A DNA stretch of 64,000 nucleotides from Oscillospiraceae bacterium (GCA_017472965.1 JAFUNR010000012.1:1-64000); one strand, 5' to 3'. Positions 1-9,686 are shown, counted from the stretch's first letter. The notes: generated by a model from the sequence alone, not told the origin. A program made the numbers and translations.

Positions 1-76
1 ACATAACGCTGATTATGTTGCATTGATCTTTTGAAAAAATATCGCAGTTTTCTGCGGGAAACGCAAGGTAACCATC

Positions 77-727
77 ATGACAAAAGAAAAAGCATCTGCA
101 AATCACAAGCTGCTTACGGTGATTGGCACGGTTCTGTGCATCATTCTGATCCCGATTTTGCTGATCAATGTGACGCTGATCGCCAAAAGCTATATCAATA
201 AAGAGGAGGTCCCCAGCGTGGGTGGCTATCTGCCGCTGATCGTGCTGACGGACTCTATGTATCCTGTGATCGAAAGCGGTGACCTGATCATCTGTCACAC
301 AGCGGATGCTGCCGATATCAAAGAGGGCGATGTGATCTCTTTCTTTGATCCGGCCGGCAACGGCACCAGCATCATCACCCACCGTGTGCTGGAGATCGTG
401 GAAGAAAACGGTGAGCGTCAGTTCCGCACCCGCGGCGATAACAACAATACAGAGGATAAAGCCCTTGTTCCCGCCGAAAATCTGGTGGGCGTTTACCAAA
501 GCCGTATCGCTGGCGCAGGTAACATTGCCATGTTCATGCAGACGACGACCGGTCTGGTGGTATGCGTGGTGCTGCCCATTATTCTGCTGGTGGGTTACGA
601 TGTGATCCGCCGCCGTATTTATGAAAAGAACAAGCATGATGACAATGCAGCGCTTCTGGCAGAGCTGGAGGCTCTGCGTGCCGAGAAGGCAAAGCGCGAA
701 ACCGCTGAAGAACAGCCGGTGGAATAA
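77..727 (+). CDS. SipW-like signal peptidase I (S26B, ER type)
   Basis: Membrane serine peptidase of 216 residues that should cleave signal peptides of the TasA-like proteins encoded next to it. An N-terminal membrane segment (about 13-37) is followed by the catalytic serine in TDSMYP (Ser60) and a histidine in ITHRV (His102). The Ser-His dyad replaces the Ser-Lys dyad of ordinary bacterial LepB, which is the mark of the SipW/ER-type subfamily. RGDNNN (about 118) is the usual conserved block. A second membrane segment (about 155-174) and a charged, helical cytosolic tail rich in Ala/Glu/Lys follow. The start is the ATG after AAGG. It is the first gene of a plus-strand surface locus; its promoter is probably outside the window. 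Family call is firm, substrate is inferred. Confidence 0.93.
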   Translation: MTKEKASANHKLLTVIGTVLCIILIPILLINVTLIAKSYINKEEVPSVGGYLPLIVLTDSMYPVIESGDLIICHTADAADIKEGDVISFFDPAGNGTSIITHRVLEIVEENGERQFRTRGDNNNTEDKALVPAENLVGVYQSRIAGAGNIAMFMQTTTGLVVCVVLPIILLVGYDVIRRRIYEKNKHDDNAALLAELEALRAEKAKRETAEEQPVE

Positions 728-1155
728 AACCGGCACTTCGGCATCGGCAGCTGTATGTTGCTGACTGAAAATGCGTCAAAATGAACGCACACGGTGCAAA
801 AAAAACACTGTTGTACGCTTCCCACTTCTTCGGGGCGTCATTCTGCACAGCGCGCCGGCAGCTTGCCGGCGGATCCCGGCAATGCAAAATCACCCCCGCA
901 AAATACCGCGCAGATAGTGCGGTTCGGGGTGCGTCGGGCGGCCTGGCAGAATGCGTACCCCGAAGTTTTTTTGTTTTTCATTTTTTCGGTTATTCTTCCT
1001 TCGGAATGCCACGTTCCGGGGATGATATAATACCGCGGCATTCGTGCAGCGGATGGGTATTTCGTAATCGAATGCCCGGTAGCCCATATTTTCCCCGGAC
1101 GGGGAGGAATTCAAACATGGCCGCAAGGCCAAGAAGAAAGGAGAAATTTTTACTT
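728..1155 (+). other. Non-coding leader region with hairpins
   Basis: No convincing gene lies here. It holds a perfect 8-bp hairpin (CGCCGGCA, loop GCT, 853-871) without a T tract, an extended -10 promoter at 1023-1031, and downstream of it a likely structured 5' untranslated leader: a GGGTATTTCG/CGAATGCCC pairing around 1065-1083, CCCC/GGGG around 1093-1104, and a GGCC-GCAA-GGCC tetraloop hairpin at 1119-1130. The leader suggests that the TasA-like gene at 1156 has its own transcript or post-transcriptional control. No known riboswitch was recognised. Confidence 0.5.
1023..1031 (+). promoter_or_regulatory. Extended -10 promoter of TasA-like gene
   Basis: TGATATAAT is a perfect extended -10 (TGnTATAAT). 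No good -35 is visible 17 bp upstream. Transcription from here would give a leader of about 120 nt before the gene at 1156, allowing the structural protein to be made in excess over the peptidase upstream. Prediction only. Confidence 0.45.
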
Positions 1156-1851
1156 ATGAAGAAGAACACCATGATGCGTCTGGCCTCTGTTCTGCTGATC
1201 TGCGTTCTGCTGACCACCAGCACCATCAGCGGCACTTTCGCGAAGTACGTGACCGATGGTAGCGGCGAAGACTATGCCCGCGTCGCCAAGTGGGGCGTAA
1301 CTGTCACCTCTGATGGCGTAACCTTTGATAAAAATTACGAGGGTACTGATGCTACTAAAGCGGCAATTAGTCATGATAATTCCGTTGAGTCTTCCGACGA
1401 ATGGAAAGTTGTGGCTCCCGGTACAACAAAGAATGCCACCGAATTCTCGTTCGAGGGCGCTCCCGAAGTCGCGTATAAGGTCGATTTTGAAATCACCAAT
1501 CTGGCTCTTAACGAAAACTGGAGCGTTGATGGCATCGAGTATTGTCCTATCATTTTCACTGTTGAGGGCGAAAAATACTATATCGGTAAGGATACTACTA
1601 TTACTGATAAAGCTACTTTGATCAAAGCTGTAAAGGATGCCGTTGTAGCTGTTTCTGACTCCTACAAACCCAACACCCCGCTGTCTAGTGTTGATGTTCC
1701 CTCTGTATCCTGGGAATGGGAATTTGAGGCAGATACTCTTGCTGGTTATCAGAGCGATCCTAAAGATACCGCTCTCGGTAATAAAGCAGCTGCAGGTGCC
1801 GCTGCTACTATCGAACTCTCTGTTAAATGTACTGTCACTCAGCTTGACTAA
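1156..1851 (+). CDS. TasA/camelysin-like secreted protein, SipW-type signal
   Basis: Secreted protein of 231 residues with a SipW-dependent type N-terminus: a hydrophobic stretch (about 8-26) running into GTFAKYVTDGSGED, then ARVAKWGVTV as the start of the mature beta-sandwich. TasA and camelysin, which carry such signals, form matrix fibres in Bacillus. The flanking SipW-like peptidases (77, 3017) are the likely processing enzymes. AAAGGAG precedes the chosen ATG. An in-frame ATG at 1117 has an even better-placed GGAGG and would add 13 mostly basic residues, so the start is uncertain. From about 1320 on the codons become AT-rich with many T-ending codons, unlike the GC-rich signal region, as if the mature part had a different history. 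A terminator follows. Confidence 0.82.
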   Translation: MKKNTMMRLASVLLICVLLTTSTISGTFAKYVTDGSGEDYARVAKWGVTVTSDGVTFDKNYEGTDATKAAISHDNSVESSDEWKVVAPGTTKNATEFSFEGAPEVAYKVDFEITNLALNENWSVDGIEYCPIIFTVEGEKYYIGKDTTITDKATLIKAVKDAVVAVSDSYKPNTPLSSVDVPSVSWEWEFEADTLAGYQSDPKDTALGNKAAAGAAATIELSVKCTVTQLD

Positions 1852-1885
1852 TCCCTCTCCCCTAAATCACTCTCATGATTTATGA

Positions 1886-1939
1886 AACCGTGACCGCCCG
1901 GCCTGTCGTGGCCGGGTCGGGCGGGGCGGTTCCGTTTTG
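1886..1939 (+). terminator. Rho-independent terminator after TasA-like gene
   Basis: Inner stem CCCGGCC/GGCCGGG with loop TGTCGT, outer AACCG/CGGTT pairing, followed by the T-rich TTCCGTTTTG. It would cap the short transcript started at 1023; some read-through to the next gene remains possible because the spacing to 2053 is only about 110 bp. Confidence 0.7.
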
Positions 1940-2052
1940 TGCAAAGGGTACAGAGTGTTCTCTCTTGCCTTTTGCAGGGTACGGAACCCGCACGACCGTG
2001 CAAACCGCTTTACTTTGATCCAACGCTGTACAGGAAACGGAGGTGCTTCGCC

Positions 2053-2976
2053 ATGCAGCGATCCGGCGGCAAAAACAGATGGCTCTGGCTGGCCGTGCTG
2101 TTTCTTTTTGTATTCGTGGCGGCCAGCGCCTTTATTCTGATGGGACGGCTCAGCTCGTATCTGCTGGATGATTCCGGCGCGATCGCACTGATCCCCGTGC
2201 AGGAATTCTCCGCGCCGGACGCCCTTGCCTCCAACAGCATCCCGCTGCAGCAGGCAGAGCAATCCTCCCTCGTCACCAAAGAGCCCGCCGCCGAAAACCA
2301 TACCAACACCCCCGCTGCTCCCCCCGCCGCCCCCGGCTTTGAAGCCAGCGACGATTCCAAGGTGTGGAGCACTGACACACAGGTGGATATTTTCCGTGTC
2401 AGTTACGAAAACGGCGAGGGCACCATCACCGTACACAGCAATGACGGCGATCGGCTGATCGCCCCCGGCACAGAAAACACCTACGCCTTCAAACTGAAAA
2501 ACACCGGCAATGTATCGCTGGATTATACCGTCGAGGTGGATGCCTTTGTCACACCGGACGGCACGCCCCTCCCCGTCACCGGCCGTCTGAGCCGCTATGA
2601 CGGCAAGTGGCTTGCCGGTGCGCCGGATACCTTTGCGGATATTCCCGCACTGGATGCCGCCGCGGATACCGGCACCCTGAGCGCCGGCCGCTACACCTAT
2701 TACACCCTGGACTGGCTTTGGCCCTTTGAAAACGGCAACGATGCGCTGGATACCATGCTTGGCAATGCCGCTGTGGACGACGATCTGCTGTTCACCATCG
2801 TGATCCGCACCGTTGCCACTGCCAGCCTTGACCCCGAAGCCCCCGGCGGCATCATCCCGCCTGTGGATACCGGCGATGATTTCAGCGCTGCGCTGTGGCT
2901 GGCGCTGGCTATCTGCTCACTGTTTTTGATGGCGGTGCTGCTGGTATTCCACATCCGCGAAAAGCGTCGCGCATAA
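2053..2976 (+). CDS. Surface protein with TGD-plus-TM C-terminal anchor
   Basis: Protein of 307 residues with an N-terminal membrane segment (about 10-31), a Pro/Ala/Thr-rich linker (about 75-95), and a beta-rich domain beginning near KVWSTDTQVDIF that has the KNTGNVSLDYTVEV pattern seen in TasA-like beta sandwiches. The C-terminus is PPVDTGDD, a hydrophobic segment and a basic tail REKRRA. This resembles a sortase signal, but VDTG is not canonical LPXTG, and no sortase is in the window, so simple membrane anchoring is equally possible. The start is the ATG 9 nt after GGAGG; an upstream in-frame start lacks a ribosome site. It may tether the fibres made by its neighbours to the cell. Confidence 0.78.
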   Translation: MQRSGGKNRWLWLAVLFLFVFVAASAFILMGRLSSYLLDDSGAIALIPVQEFSAPDALASNSIPLQQAEQSSLVTKEPAAENHTNTPAAPPAAPGFEASDDSKVWSTDTQVDIFRVSYENGEGTITVHSNDGDRLIAPGTENTYAFKLKNTGNVSLDYTVEVDAFVTPDGTPLPVTGRLSRYDGKWLAGAPDTFADIPALDAAADTGTLSAGRYTYYTLDWLWPFENGNDALDTMLGNAAVDDDLLFTIVIRTVATASLDPEAPGGIIPPVDTGDDFSAALWLALAICSLFLMAVLLVFHIREKRRA

Positions 2977-3016
2977 ATCCTTTCCCCCTTCATTACTTGC
3001 TGCGGAGGCATTGTTT

Positions 3017-3589
3017 TTGAAAAAGACCGACCAACCCAAACTGAAAATTGTCGACTTCATCCGCTGGGCCGCGCTGATCCTTGTTGGCGCGATCCTCGGC
3101 GTGAATGTGTATATGATCAACGCCAACCGTTTGGTGGGTGAGCAGCTGCCCATGCCCTTCGGCTACGGCGCGGCTGTGGTACTTTCCGGCAGCATGGAGC
3201 CCACCTTCTCCACCGGCGATCTGATCGTTGTGCGCGAGGAAGCCGCCTACGCCACTGACGATATCGTTGTATATCAGGATGGCAATATACTGGTAGTTCA
3301 CCGCATTCTGGCTCTTGACGGCGAGACCGTCACCACCAAGGGCGATGCCAACAACACCGCCGATGTCCCCATTGCCCTTTCTGCCATCCGCGGCCGCGTG
3401 CTGTTCCACATCCCCGGAGCAGGCAGCGTCGTCAACTTTCTGAAAACGCCGGTGGGCATCATTCTGACCATTGCCGCCGCCATTGCGCTGGTGGAACTGC
3501 CCCGTTGCCGCGAAAAGAAGAAGGACGAAGCTGAGCGCGACCGTATCATTGAAGAGATCAAGCGCCTGAAAGAGGAGCAAACCGACTGA
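3017..3589 (+). CDS. SipW-like signal peptidase I, TTG start
   Basis: Second S26B-type signal peptidase of the locus, 190 residues. Membrane segment about 17-35, catalytic serine in SGSMEPTF (Ser59), histidine in VVHRIL (His95), then the TKGDANN block and a second membrane segment (about 138-156). The tail (about 160-190) is a charged helix ending IKRLKEEQTD. GGAGG lies 8 nt before TTG at 3017; the in-frame TTG at 3011 would be too close to it. It lies 27 bp upstream of another TasA-like gene, so the two are probably an enzyme-substrate pair. Confidence 0.92.
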   Translation: MKKTDQPKLKIVDFIRWAALILVGAILGVNVYMINANRLVGEQLPMPFGYGAAVVLSGSMEPTFSTGDLIVVREEAAYATDDIVVYQDGNILVVHRILALDGETVTTKGDANNTADVPIALSAIRGRVLFHIPGAGSVVNFLKTPVGIILTIAAAIALVELPRCREKKKDEAERDRIIEEIKRLKEEQTD

Positions 3590-3611
3590 CGAAATGAGGA
3601 AAAACAGAGCC

Positions 3612-4268
3612 ATGAGCAGGCACAGCGGAAAAGTAAAACTGAATATTCCGATGTGTCTGGCCTGCGTTCTGCTGTGTCTGACACTGATTTCCATCCGTAT
3701 GACCGGCGGCTTGTATGCCAAATACATCAGCACCGGCAGCGGCGGTGATTCGGCCCGCGTGATCACCTTCGGCGAACTGAGCCTGACCGAAACAGGCGAT
3801 TTCACTGCCGATGATAAAAACGCCTTTATCATCCCCGGTGTGGATCTGGTAAAGGATGCCCGCGTGAATTTTTCCGGCAGCGAGGCCGCTGTGATCGTCT
3901 TCGCCGAGGTGCAGGTCTCCGACAAGTGGACGATTTCTGCCGACAGCAAAACTTATTCCTTCACAAGCGGCAGCACCGCCCTGATGCAGTGGAGCATTGC
4001 TGACAGTTGGACTCTGCTGCCACGCAGTTCGGACAGCCTTTACCCGCTCAACAACCGCGTATTCTACCGTGTACTGCAACCGAACGAAGCGCTTGAGAAT
4101 GCCCCCATTCTTGCAAACGAAGGCAAAATCACTGTGAGCAGTGCTATCACCCGCCATCAGATCACCGGTATGGATAATCTTTTCATCAATCTGCGCGCCT
4201 ATGCTGTGCAGGCTGGCGGCTTTGAGTCCATCGCCGATGCGTGGAGCTCCGTTTTCAATCACGCGTAA
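3612..4268 (+). CDS. TasA-like secreted protein, SipW-type signal
   Basis: Secreted protein of about 218 residues. The N-terminus (basic, hydrophobic segment, then GGLYAKYISTGSGGDSAR) follows the same pattern as the protein at 1156, with AKY followed by a Gly/Ser/Asp-rich stretch and ARV. The mature part is beta-rich and otherwise diverged. The ATG at 3612 is preceded by GAGGA at about 11 nt; an in-frame ATG at 3594 would add six residues but has its nearest purine-rich site 16 nt away. Likely role: a minor or alternative fibre subunit. The family assignment rests on the signal region more than on the mature sequence. Confidence 0.78.
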   Translation: MSRHSGKVKLNIPMCLACVLLCLTLISIRMTGGLYAKYISTGSGGDSARVITFGELSLTETGDFTADDKNAFIIPGVDLVKDARVNFSGSEAAVIVFAEVQVSDKWTISADSKTYSFTSGSTALMQWSIADSWTLLPRSSDSLYPLNNRVFYRVLQPNEALENAPILANEGKITVSSAITRHQITGMDNLFINLRAYAVQAGGFESIADAWSSVFNHA

Positions 4269-4342
4269 CCAACATCCGGCGCAAAAAAAATGCCGCAAAC
4301 CACTGTACTTTTCCCGCAAATCTCACGAAAGGAGGGCAGACA

Positions 4343-7300
4343 ATGAAAAAAAGGATCCTTGCGCTGCTGCTGTGTCTGGCAACTGTTTTTACCATGCTGC
4401 CCTCTACGGGGGTTGCTGCCGAAGATACAGCCGCAGCTGCCGAAACGGCAAAATCTGAAGTCACGATCCTGCGGGATGGCACGCCCACAAGTGAACTTTT
4501 GCTTTATCGTGACGAAAAGGTTCTGTTGAGTGCCGAACCAAATAACGTAGCCGACCCGGTTTTTCAGTGGCAGATCCTGCTTGATGCACAAAACAACGCA
4601 TGGGTAAATATTTTCGATAAGACCGAAGCACAGTGCGAGGTTTCCTATACTGTTGTAAAAAACCTGCTGGATACATCTGGAAGCAGCTATATTCGCTGTG
4701 CCGTAAGCTGTGACGGCCAGACGATTTACAGTGATCCCATCTGCGTGACCATTCTTTTTACCAATGCTCCCACCGAACCGGCCGCCCCTCAGCCGATGCA
4801 GCTACTTTCCGATTTGTATATTTTGCCGTTCAACACACAGGCGTCTGCTGCGGATGAAAGCACTGCTGTACAGCAGACGGAGCCTGCAGAAATTTTGAAT
4901 GAAAACGAACAGCCCGACGCTCTGCCACAGGAAGCTGAGGAGAAGACTACAGCATCTGCGGCGGATGCTGCAACGGATGCCATAGCAGTACCGTCCGTGG
5001 AGGCTTCTGTCAACACCGCTCCCGAACAGGAAAACGCAGAAGAACCCTCTATGACTGCCGTGCAGCCCGAAGAGGATGCACCTGCGGTTTTTTCCGAGCA
5101 CAGGATCCAAAGCGCACAGCCAACATCCGCCAACGCCGATGGCACAGCCGAATATGTGACTGTAATGATCAAATATCTGGATGCATCCAGTCTGAATGGT
5201 GTGGAGACTGCAATCTACAGCCCATATACAGCCACCATCGAAAAGGGCAGTAATTTTACACAGAATGTTGTTTCGCCCACTTTTTTGGGCTTTGCGCCTT
5301 TTTATGATGCAGATACTACAGATGCAAACACAGAGATTGACGACGATGCCTCAACGGTCAGCCTGAATTTCACCAACGTGGCGCAAAATGTTGAGATCTG
5401 TGTTTACTACAAGCCGATCAAGGTCAATTTTGCCATCCGGTATTTTTTTCAGAACATCAACGATGATCTTTACACCGAAGATGTGACCCGCTATCACACC
5501 GGCCAGGCAGAAACCGGCACCATCATTGAAGAAAGTTATCTGAAAGCTCAGGCCGGAAACACCACCGGCTTTGAAAAGATGTACCATATTCCCGAAAGCG
5601 TTGCCGCAGACGGCAGTACGGTATTTGAATGCTACTACGACCGCAATTATTATCTGATCAACTTTGATGCCAACGGCGGTTACGGTGTAGACCCCATCTA
5701 CGCCCGCTACGGCACGCCGTTTATTGTCAACGATCCCATCCGACACGGTTATGTTTTTAATGGGTGGAAGCTTGTAGCAGTTGATACAAACAACGACAGC
5801 GTTTGGGAAACCACCCTGCCCGATGATGCTCTGAGCGGACTTATCTCCACCATTCCAGCGTACAGTTGCTACTATGAAGCACAATGGACAACCATTGGTA
5901 CGACCGCCTCTATTGTATATTGGCTTGAAGATCCAGATGTTGATGGAAAGTATAATTACTGGCAAACAGAACCACTCAACACTGTTATCTCCGGTTCAAC
6001 CATATACGGAAAAGATTACAGTGATATAACAACTTGCAGCTGGTACACCAATACAACTAACGCTGCCGCTACATATCAATTCTATGAATACAATTCGACC
6101 AAAACCGAAAATGAACCGGGTGTTGTTGTAGAAGGTAACGGCTCCTCTGTTGTTAATGTATATTACGACCGAAAAGAATACTCTGTTCAGTTTATTTTTG
6201 CCAGACAAAGTGGTACTACTTATCAAAATGCATCTAACACTGACAGCGATGATTATGCTTCGGTCGGCTGGGGAAACAGAACTCTAAATACGGACAACTG
6301 GAATACTGTAACAAGCAGTACCAACCCTGAATGCAAAAGCTTTACTACCAATGGCTGGACCTATTATTACTTTGAAATCACCGATAAATACGGTGCAAGA
6401 ATCGATGACGAATGGGTTAAAATAAACAATCTGTTGGCAAATAATCCTATCGTAAGTAATAATGTTTATGTCAGTTGGCGAACAAACAGTAACTCCGGTT
6501 ATGGCAGAAGCAACACAAACAAAAATATCAAAGGCGCGTATCCATATATGGATACGCAGATGATTATAACCAACTCTACCAGCGGCATGGTTACAAATTC
6601 TACCCATACCATGACCGCATACAATAATTCTGGTGTATCGTATTATCAATACGAAATATATTTTTACAACACTGTTAAGCAGCAATATGAGTTGGAAAAC
6701 GCATTTATCGTCAACCCAACCGCTGCCTATAATCAGCAAACCACTTTTCAGTATATCGGTATGACCCATGTCCAAACCGAGTATTTCGACCGTGACACAG
6801 AAGGAAATCTCGTAGAGGAGAACAATGCAGGTTCCAGACCTAACGGAAAAAACTCCGCGGATTATCCGGCTATCATCAAATTCTATTATCAGCCCAAAAA
6901 CTTCACACTTCAATTCTTCAATCACAACGCCTTTGTTGACGCTTTGAAGAAAACAGCGGATTATAACACACTGTTGTCTGCTTATCGTCCAAATGGTGAT
7001 CCGATTTATCCCTCTACGCTTGAAGAAAATGCATATACATTTAACGGTTGGTATGCATCGCCCGGATGTTACGCAGGAACCGAAGTCAACTGGGATACCG
7101 ATACAATGCCTGCACAAGATTATGTCTTGTATGCAAAATGGATACCCAAAACCCACACTGTCAACTTCTTCACCACTTTGGATGAAATGAAGGGTTTTGA
7201 GGCCAATGCTTCTTCTGTCACTCCTTACAAATCCTTTGTCAGGATCACGCACGGCAACGTTGTCGGCAGCATTGATAATCCCTCCCGCACCGATACGAGC

Positions 7301-9058
7301 GGTTCCGATATGAACCTTGTTTTCGGCGGTTGGTTCTATCTGGAAAACGGTCAGAAAAAGGCTTTTTCGCCCACGGATATGCCCATCAACCGGGATATGA
7401 ATGTCTTTGCGGACTGGAGCAGCCATACCCCCACCCCCTACCGTATCAACTACGTACTGTTGAAAAATCCAACCAAAAAGGTGGCAGATGATACCGTCGG
7501 TTTTGCATACATCGGCACTACCCGCACCTTTACCGCCAAAGCCGGCGAGCCCTACAACCAGCTTTACGAAAACTACAATCAGGGCTACTTCCCTACCGTC
7601 AGCTCCCACTCGATCACCATGCAGTACGAAGCTGACCACAGCAACCTTCAGCAGAATACCCACACATTCTATTATGTCGAAGCGCAGAATATCGAATACA
7701 CCGTTCGCTATATCAATAAGGAAACGAATGTTGTAATGGATACGGTCACGCATACCACCTCCTCCGCCGTAGTTACCGAACGGTTCAAGGCCTATGAAAA
7801 CATGGTGCCGGATGCTTTTTATAAGCGTCTGGTGATTTCGGTGGAATGGGATGAGGAACAGAACAAATATGTGGGTACCGACGATAATGTCATCACCTTC
7901 TACTACACTCCCAACAAAACCAGCGCCTACTATGCGGTTCATTTCATGTTGGAAAAGCTTCACGATCCCAGCCTGCCTGCCGATAAGATAGCCGCGCTGC
8001 AAGCGCAGTATAAAACGGATGGTACCGGCGGCTACGAAGAAACAGGTACTCATGTGGAAGGTATCGGCAATGTCAATAGTACTATTTCGATCATTCCGCA
8101 AATCTTCTCCGGTTTTGAGCTGATCCCGAATGCAGCAGTAACTAAAATCGGCGAGGCTGAAAGCAATGCAACCTACGTCAATTCGGAATATCGGATCACG
8201 GTTTCCGCAGACGGTACTGAGCTGTATATTTTCTACAAGCGCAAATCGTTCGATTATACCGTACATTATTACCAATACAACACCACGGAGCCTGTCGATT
8301 CGGTTAACGCCCCCTCCAAAACAGGAAGTGCCTTGTACGGTTCCAGCGTCACAGAGAAAGCCAAGGAAATTGACAACTACACCTGTGTATCTGCACAAAC
8401 TCAAACGATTCCTATCCGTGAAAACGAAGCTCAAAACATTATAATCTTCTACTATGCACCGCTGCAATATGTAGCCGAATATGTAGCTGTGCCGGAAGAA
8501 GGCGGTTGGCTTTCCTCCACTATCGAGGTCATCGCCGGCAGCGAAGATTTGGAAGGTTCCAAGCCTACAGCAAATCCTTTCTATCGGTTTGAAGGCTGGT
8601 ATCTGGACGAAGAATGTACCCAACCTATAACCGCTGAAACTGGAACAGTTGAACAGGACACCAACAGATTCACGCCGGATAAAAACAAGCTGAGCGAAAC
8701 CGAGCGCAACATCTTTTATGCCAAATTTTCGCTGCAAGTCGGTGATCTGACAATCACACGCCAGAACGCCACAGATGACGATCAGGTATTCGTGTATGAG
8801 GTAAAAAACACCTCTACTGGCGAAATCATCTATGTAACGGTCACCGGCAATGGCAGCACAACGATCAACAACCTTGTTTTCGGTAATTATACCGTAACAC
8901 AGCTGAATGACTGGTCATGGCGGCATGCTGATTCGCCTTTGTCTTTTGCACATCAGGGCAGCAGTGGTACAACCGTACAGTTCTCTGCCGCAGAAAGCAG
9001 CACAGGCTGGCTAAACGGCAACAGCAATTTCATCCACAATCGACGGGGGTATCCATGA
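4343..9058 (+). CDS. Giant secreted repeat adhesin (InlB-B/MucBP-like)
   Basis: Secreted protein of 1571 residues. A Sec signal (about 1-26, ending STGVAA) is followed by an Ig-like domain (about 38-140) and an acidic Ala/Glu/Pro-rich linker (about 145-265). Then comes a series of beta repeats: InlB B-repeat (Listeria-Bacteroides) units around 436-516, 851-934, 935-1026 and 1375-1465, recognisable by INFDANGG, FNGW or FEGWY and YAKW, and MucBP-like units around 1033-1375 that end in FYY. A small beta domain (about 1467-1571) resembling pilin-type collar domains closes it. No LPXTG or C-terminal membrane segment is present, so it is released or held by partners. Start: ATG after AAAGGAGGG. Bases about 5900-7150 are clearly more AT-rich than their flanks, which suggests recombined repeats. 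Probable adhesin; ligand unknown. Confidence 0.85.
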   Translation: MKKRILALLLCLATVFTMLPSTGVAAEDTAAAAETAKSEVTILRDGTPTSELLLYRDEKVLLSAEPNNVADPVFQWQILLDAQNNAWVNIFDKTEAQCEVSYTVVKNLLDTSGSSYIRCAVSCDGQTIYSDPICVTILFTNAPTEPAAPQPMQLLSDLYILPFNTQASAADESTAVQQTEPAEILNENEQPDALPQEAEEKTTASAADAATDAIAVPSVEASVNTAPEQENAEEPSMTAVQPEEDAPAVFSEHRIQSAQPTSANADGTAEYVTVMIKYLDASSLNGVETAIYSPYTATIEKGSNFTQNVVSPTFLGFAPFYDADTTDANTEIDDDASTVSLNFTNVAQNVEICVYYKPIKVNFAIRYFFQNINDDLYTEDVTRYHTGQAETGTIIEESYLKAQAGNTTGFEKMYHIPESVAADGSTVFECYYDRNYYLINFDANGGYGVDPIYARYGTPFIVNDPIRHGYVFNGWKLVAVDTNNDSVWETTLPDDALSGLISTIPAYSCYYEAQWTTIGTTASIVYWLEDPDVDGKYNYWQTEPLNTVISGSTIYGKDYSDITTCSWYTNTTNAAATYQFYEYNSTKTENEPGVVVEGNGSSVVNVYYDRKEYSVQFIFARQSGTTYQNASNTDSDDYASVGWGNRTLNTDNWNTVTSSTNPECKSFTTNGWTYYYFEITDKYGARIDDEWVKINNLLANNPIVSNNVYVSWRTNSNSGYGRSNTNKNIKGAYPYMDTQMIITNSTSGMVTNSTHTMTAYNNSGVSYYQYEIYFYNTVKQQYELENAFIVNPTAAYNQQTTFQYIGMTHVQTEYFDRDTEGNLVEENNAGSRPNGKNSADYPAIIKFYYQPKNFTLQFFNHNAFVDALKKTADYNTLLSAYRPNGDPIYPSTLEENAYTFNGWYASPGCYAGTEVNWDTDTMPAQDYVLYAKWIPKTHTVNFFTTLDEMKGFEANASSVTPYKSFVRITHGNVVGSIDNPSRTDTSGSDMNLVFGGWFYLENGQKKAFSPTDMPINRDMNVFADWSSHTPTPYRINYVLLKNPTKKVADDTVGFAYIGTTRTFTAKAGEPYNQLYENYNQGYFPTVSSHSITMQYEADHSNLQQNTHTFYYVEAQNIEYTVRYINKETNVVMDTVTHTTSSAVVTERFKAYENMVPDAFYKRLVISVEWDEEQNKYVGTDDNVITFYYTPNKTSAYYAVHFMLEKLHDPSLPADKIAALQAQYKTDGTGGYEETGTHVEGIGNVNSTISIIPQIFSGFELIPNAAVTKIGEAESNATYVNSEYRITVSADGTELYIFYKRKSFDYTVHYYQYNTTEPVDSVNAPSKTGSALYGSSVTEKAKEIDNYTCVSAQTQTIPIRENEAQNIIIFYYAPLQYVAEYVAVPEEGGWLSSTIEVIAGSEDLEGSKPTANPFYRFEGWYLDEECTQPITAETGTVEQDTNRFTPDKNKLSETERNIFYAKFSLQVGDLTITRQNATDDDQVFVYEVKNTSTGEIIYVTVTGNGSTTINNLVFGNYTVTQLNDWSWRHADSPLSFAHQGSSGTTVQFSAAESSTGWLNGNSNFIHNRRGYP

Positions 9059-9606
9059 TGAAAACAAAGTCACTCCGTCGCCCCCTGCTGTGCTTCCTGC
9101 TGTTGACTGTTGCCGCGCTTTGCGGGTCTGTTCTGGCCTACATGTACCGCGTTACTGAACTGACACAGAACGCTTTTACCCCCGCATATGTAGACTGTAT
9201 TGCAGCAGAAACATTTGATGGTACAACTAAAAGTCAGATCACGGTGCAAAACACCGGCAATATTCCCGCTTATCTGCGAGTACGGCTGGTTTCCTACTGG
9301 GTATATGCCGAAAGCGGAGAAATTGCTCCGATAGCCTCTCAGGCTCCTGCATTCACGCTTGGTCCCGGATGGGTAGCCGGAAGCGGCAGCACATATTACT
9401 ATGCAGTACCGGTTGCTGCAGAAGCAATCACGGGCAATTTGCTGGGAGGTCCACCCCTGACGCTTGAAATCAAAACAATTGACAGCACTACATACCATCA
9501 GGTGATTGATGTTTTTGCAGAAGCGATCCAGAGTGTGCCCGCTGATGCTGTAATCGACAGTTGGGGCGTGACACTTTCCGGCGATACAATCACTTCTGCC
9601 CCCTGA
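9055..9606 (+). CDS. Small TasA-like secreted protein
   Basis: Protein of 183 residues whose ATG overlaps the stop of the giant adhesin gene (ATGATG), so the two are translationally coupled. The signal region ends SVLAYMYRVTELTQNAF, which resembles SipW-type signals with a tyrosine-rich stretch after the hydrophobic core. The mature part has VQNTGNIPAYLRVRL, the NxGxxxAYxR pattern typical of TasA/camelysin-like beta sandwiches. It may cap or co-assemble with the adhesin. It ends just before a strong terminator. The fold assignment is an inference from these motifs. Confidence 0.75.
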   Translation: MMKTKSLRRPLLCFLLLTVAALCGSVLAYMYRVTELTQNAFTPAYVDCIAAETFDGTTKSQITVQNTGNIPAYLRVRLVSYWVYAESGEIAPIASQAPAFTLGPGWVAGSGSTYYYAVPVAAEAITGNLLGGPPLTLEIKTIDSTTYHQVIDVFAEAIQSVPADAVIDSWGVTLSGDTITSAP

Positions 9607-9640
9607 TCATGCACGACATCGCAAATTCTCTGCAAATAAC

Positions 9641-9686
9641 AACAAGGGCGATGACGGAACCCCGTCATCGCCCTTGTTTTTTGTTT
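9641..9686. terminator. Strong terminator between convergent operons
   Basis: Perfect 17-bp stem: arms 9641-9657 and 9662-9678 with loop AACC, followed on the plus strand by a T-rich run. It ends the plus-strand surface operon and lies 20 bp from the end of the convergent PqqD-family gene, so it may act in both directions, although the minus-strand T tail is weaker. Confidence 0.92.

Noticed and set aside
781-1851. A 356-codon version of the first TasA-like gene starting at 781
   Set aside because: The extra sequence crosses the predicted promoter and hairpins, has no good ribosome site at 781, and would bury the signal peptide inside the protein.
6284-8737. An 817-codon minus-strand open frame opposite the giant adhesin
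   Set aside because: The plus strand encodes clear InlB-B and MucBP-like repeats; the antisense product is Ile/Val/Cys-rich without motifs.
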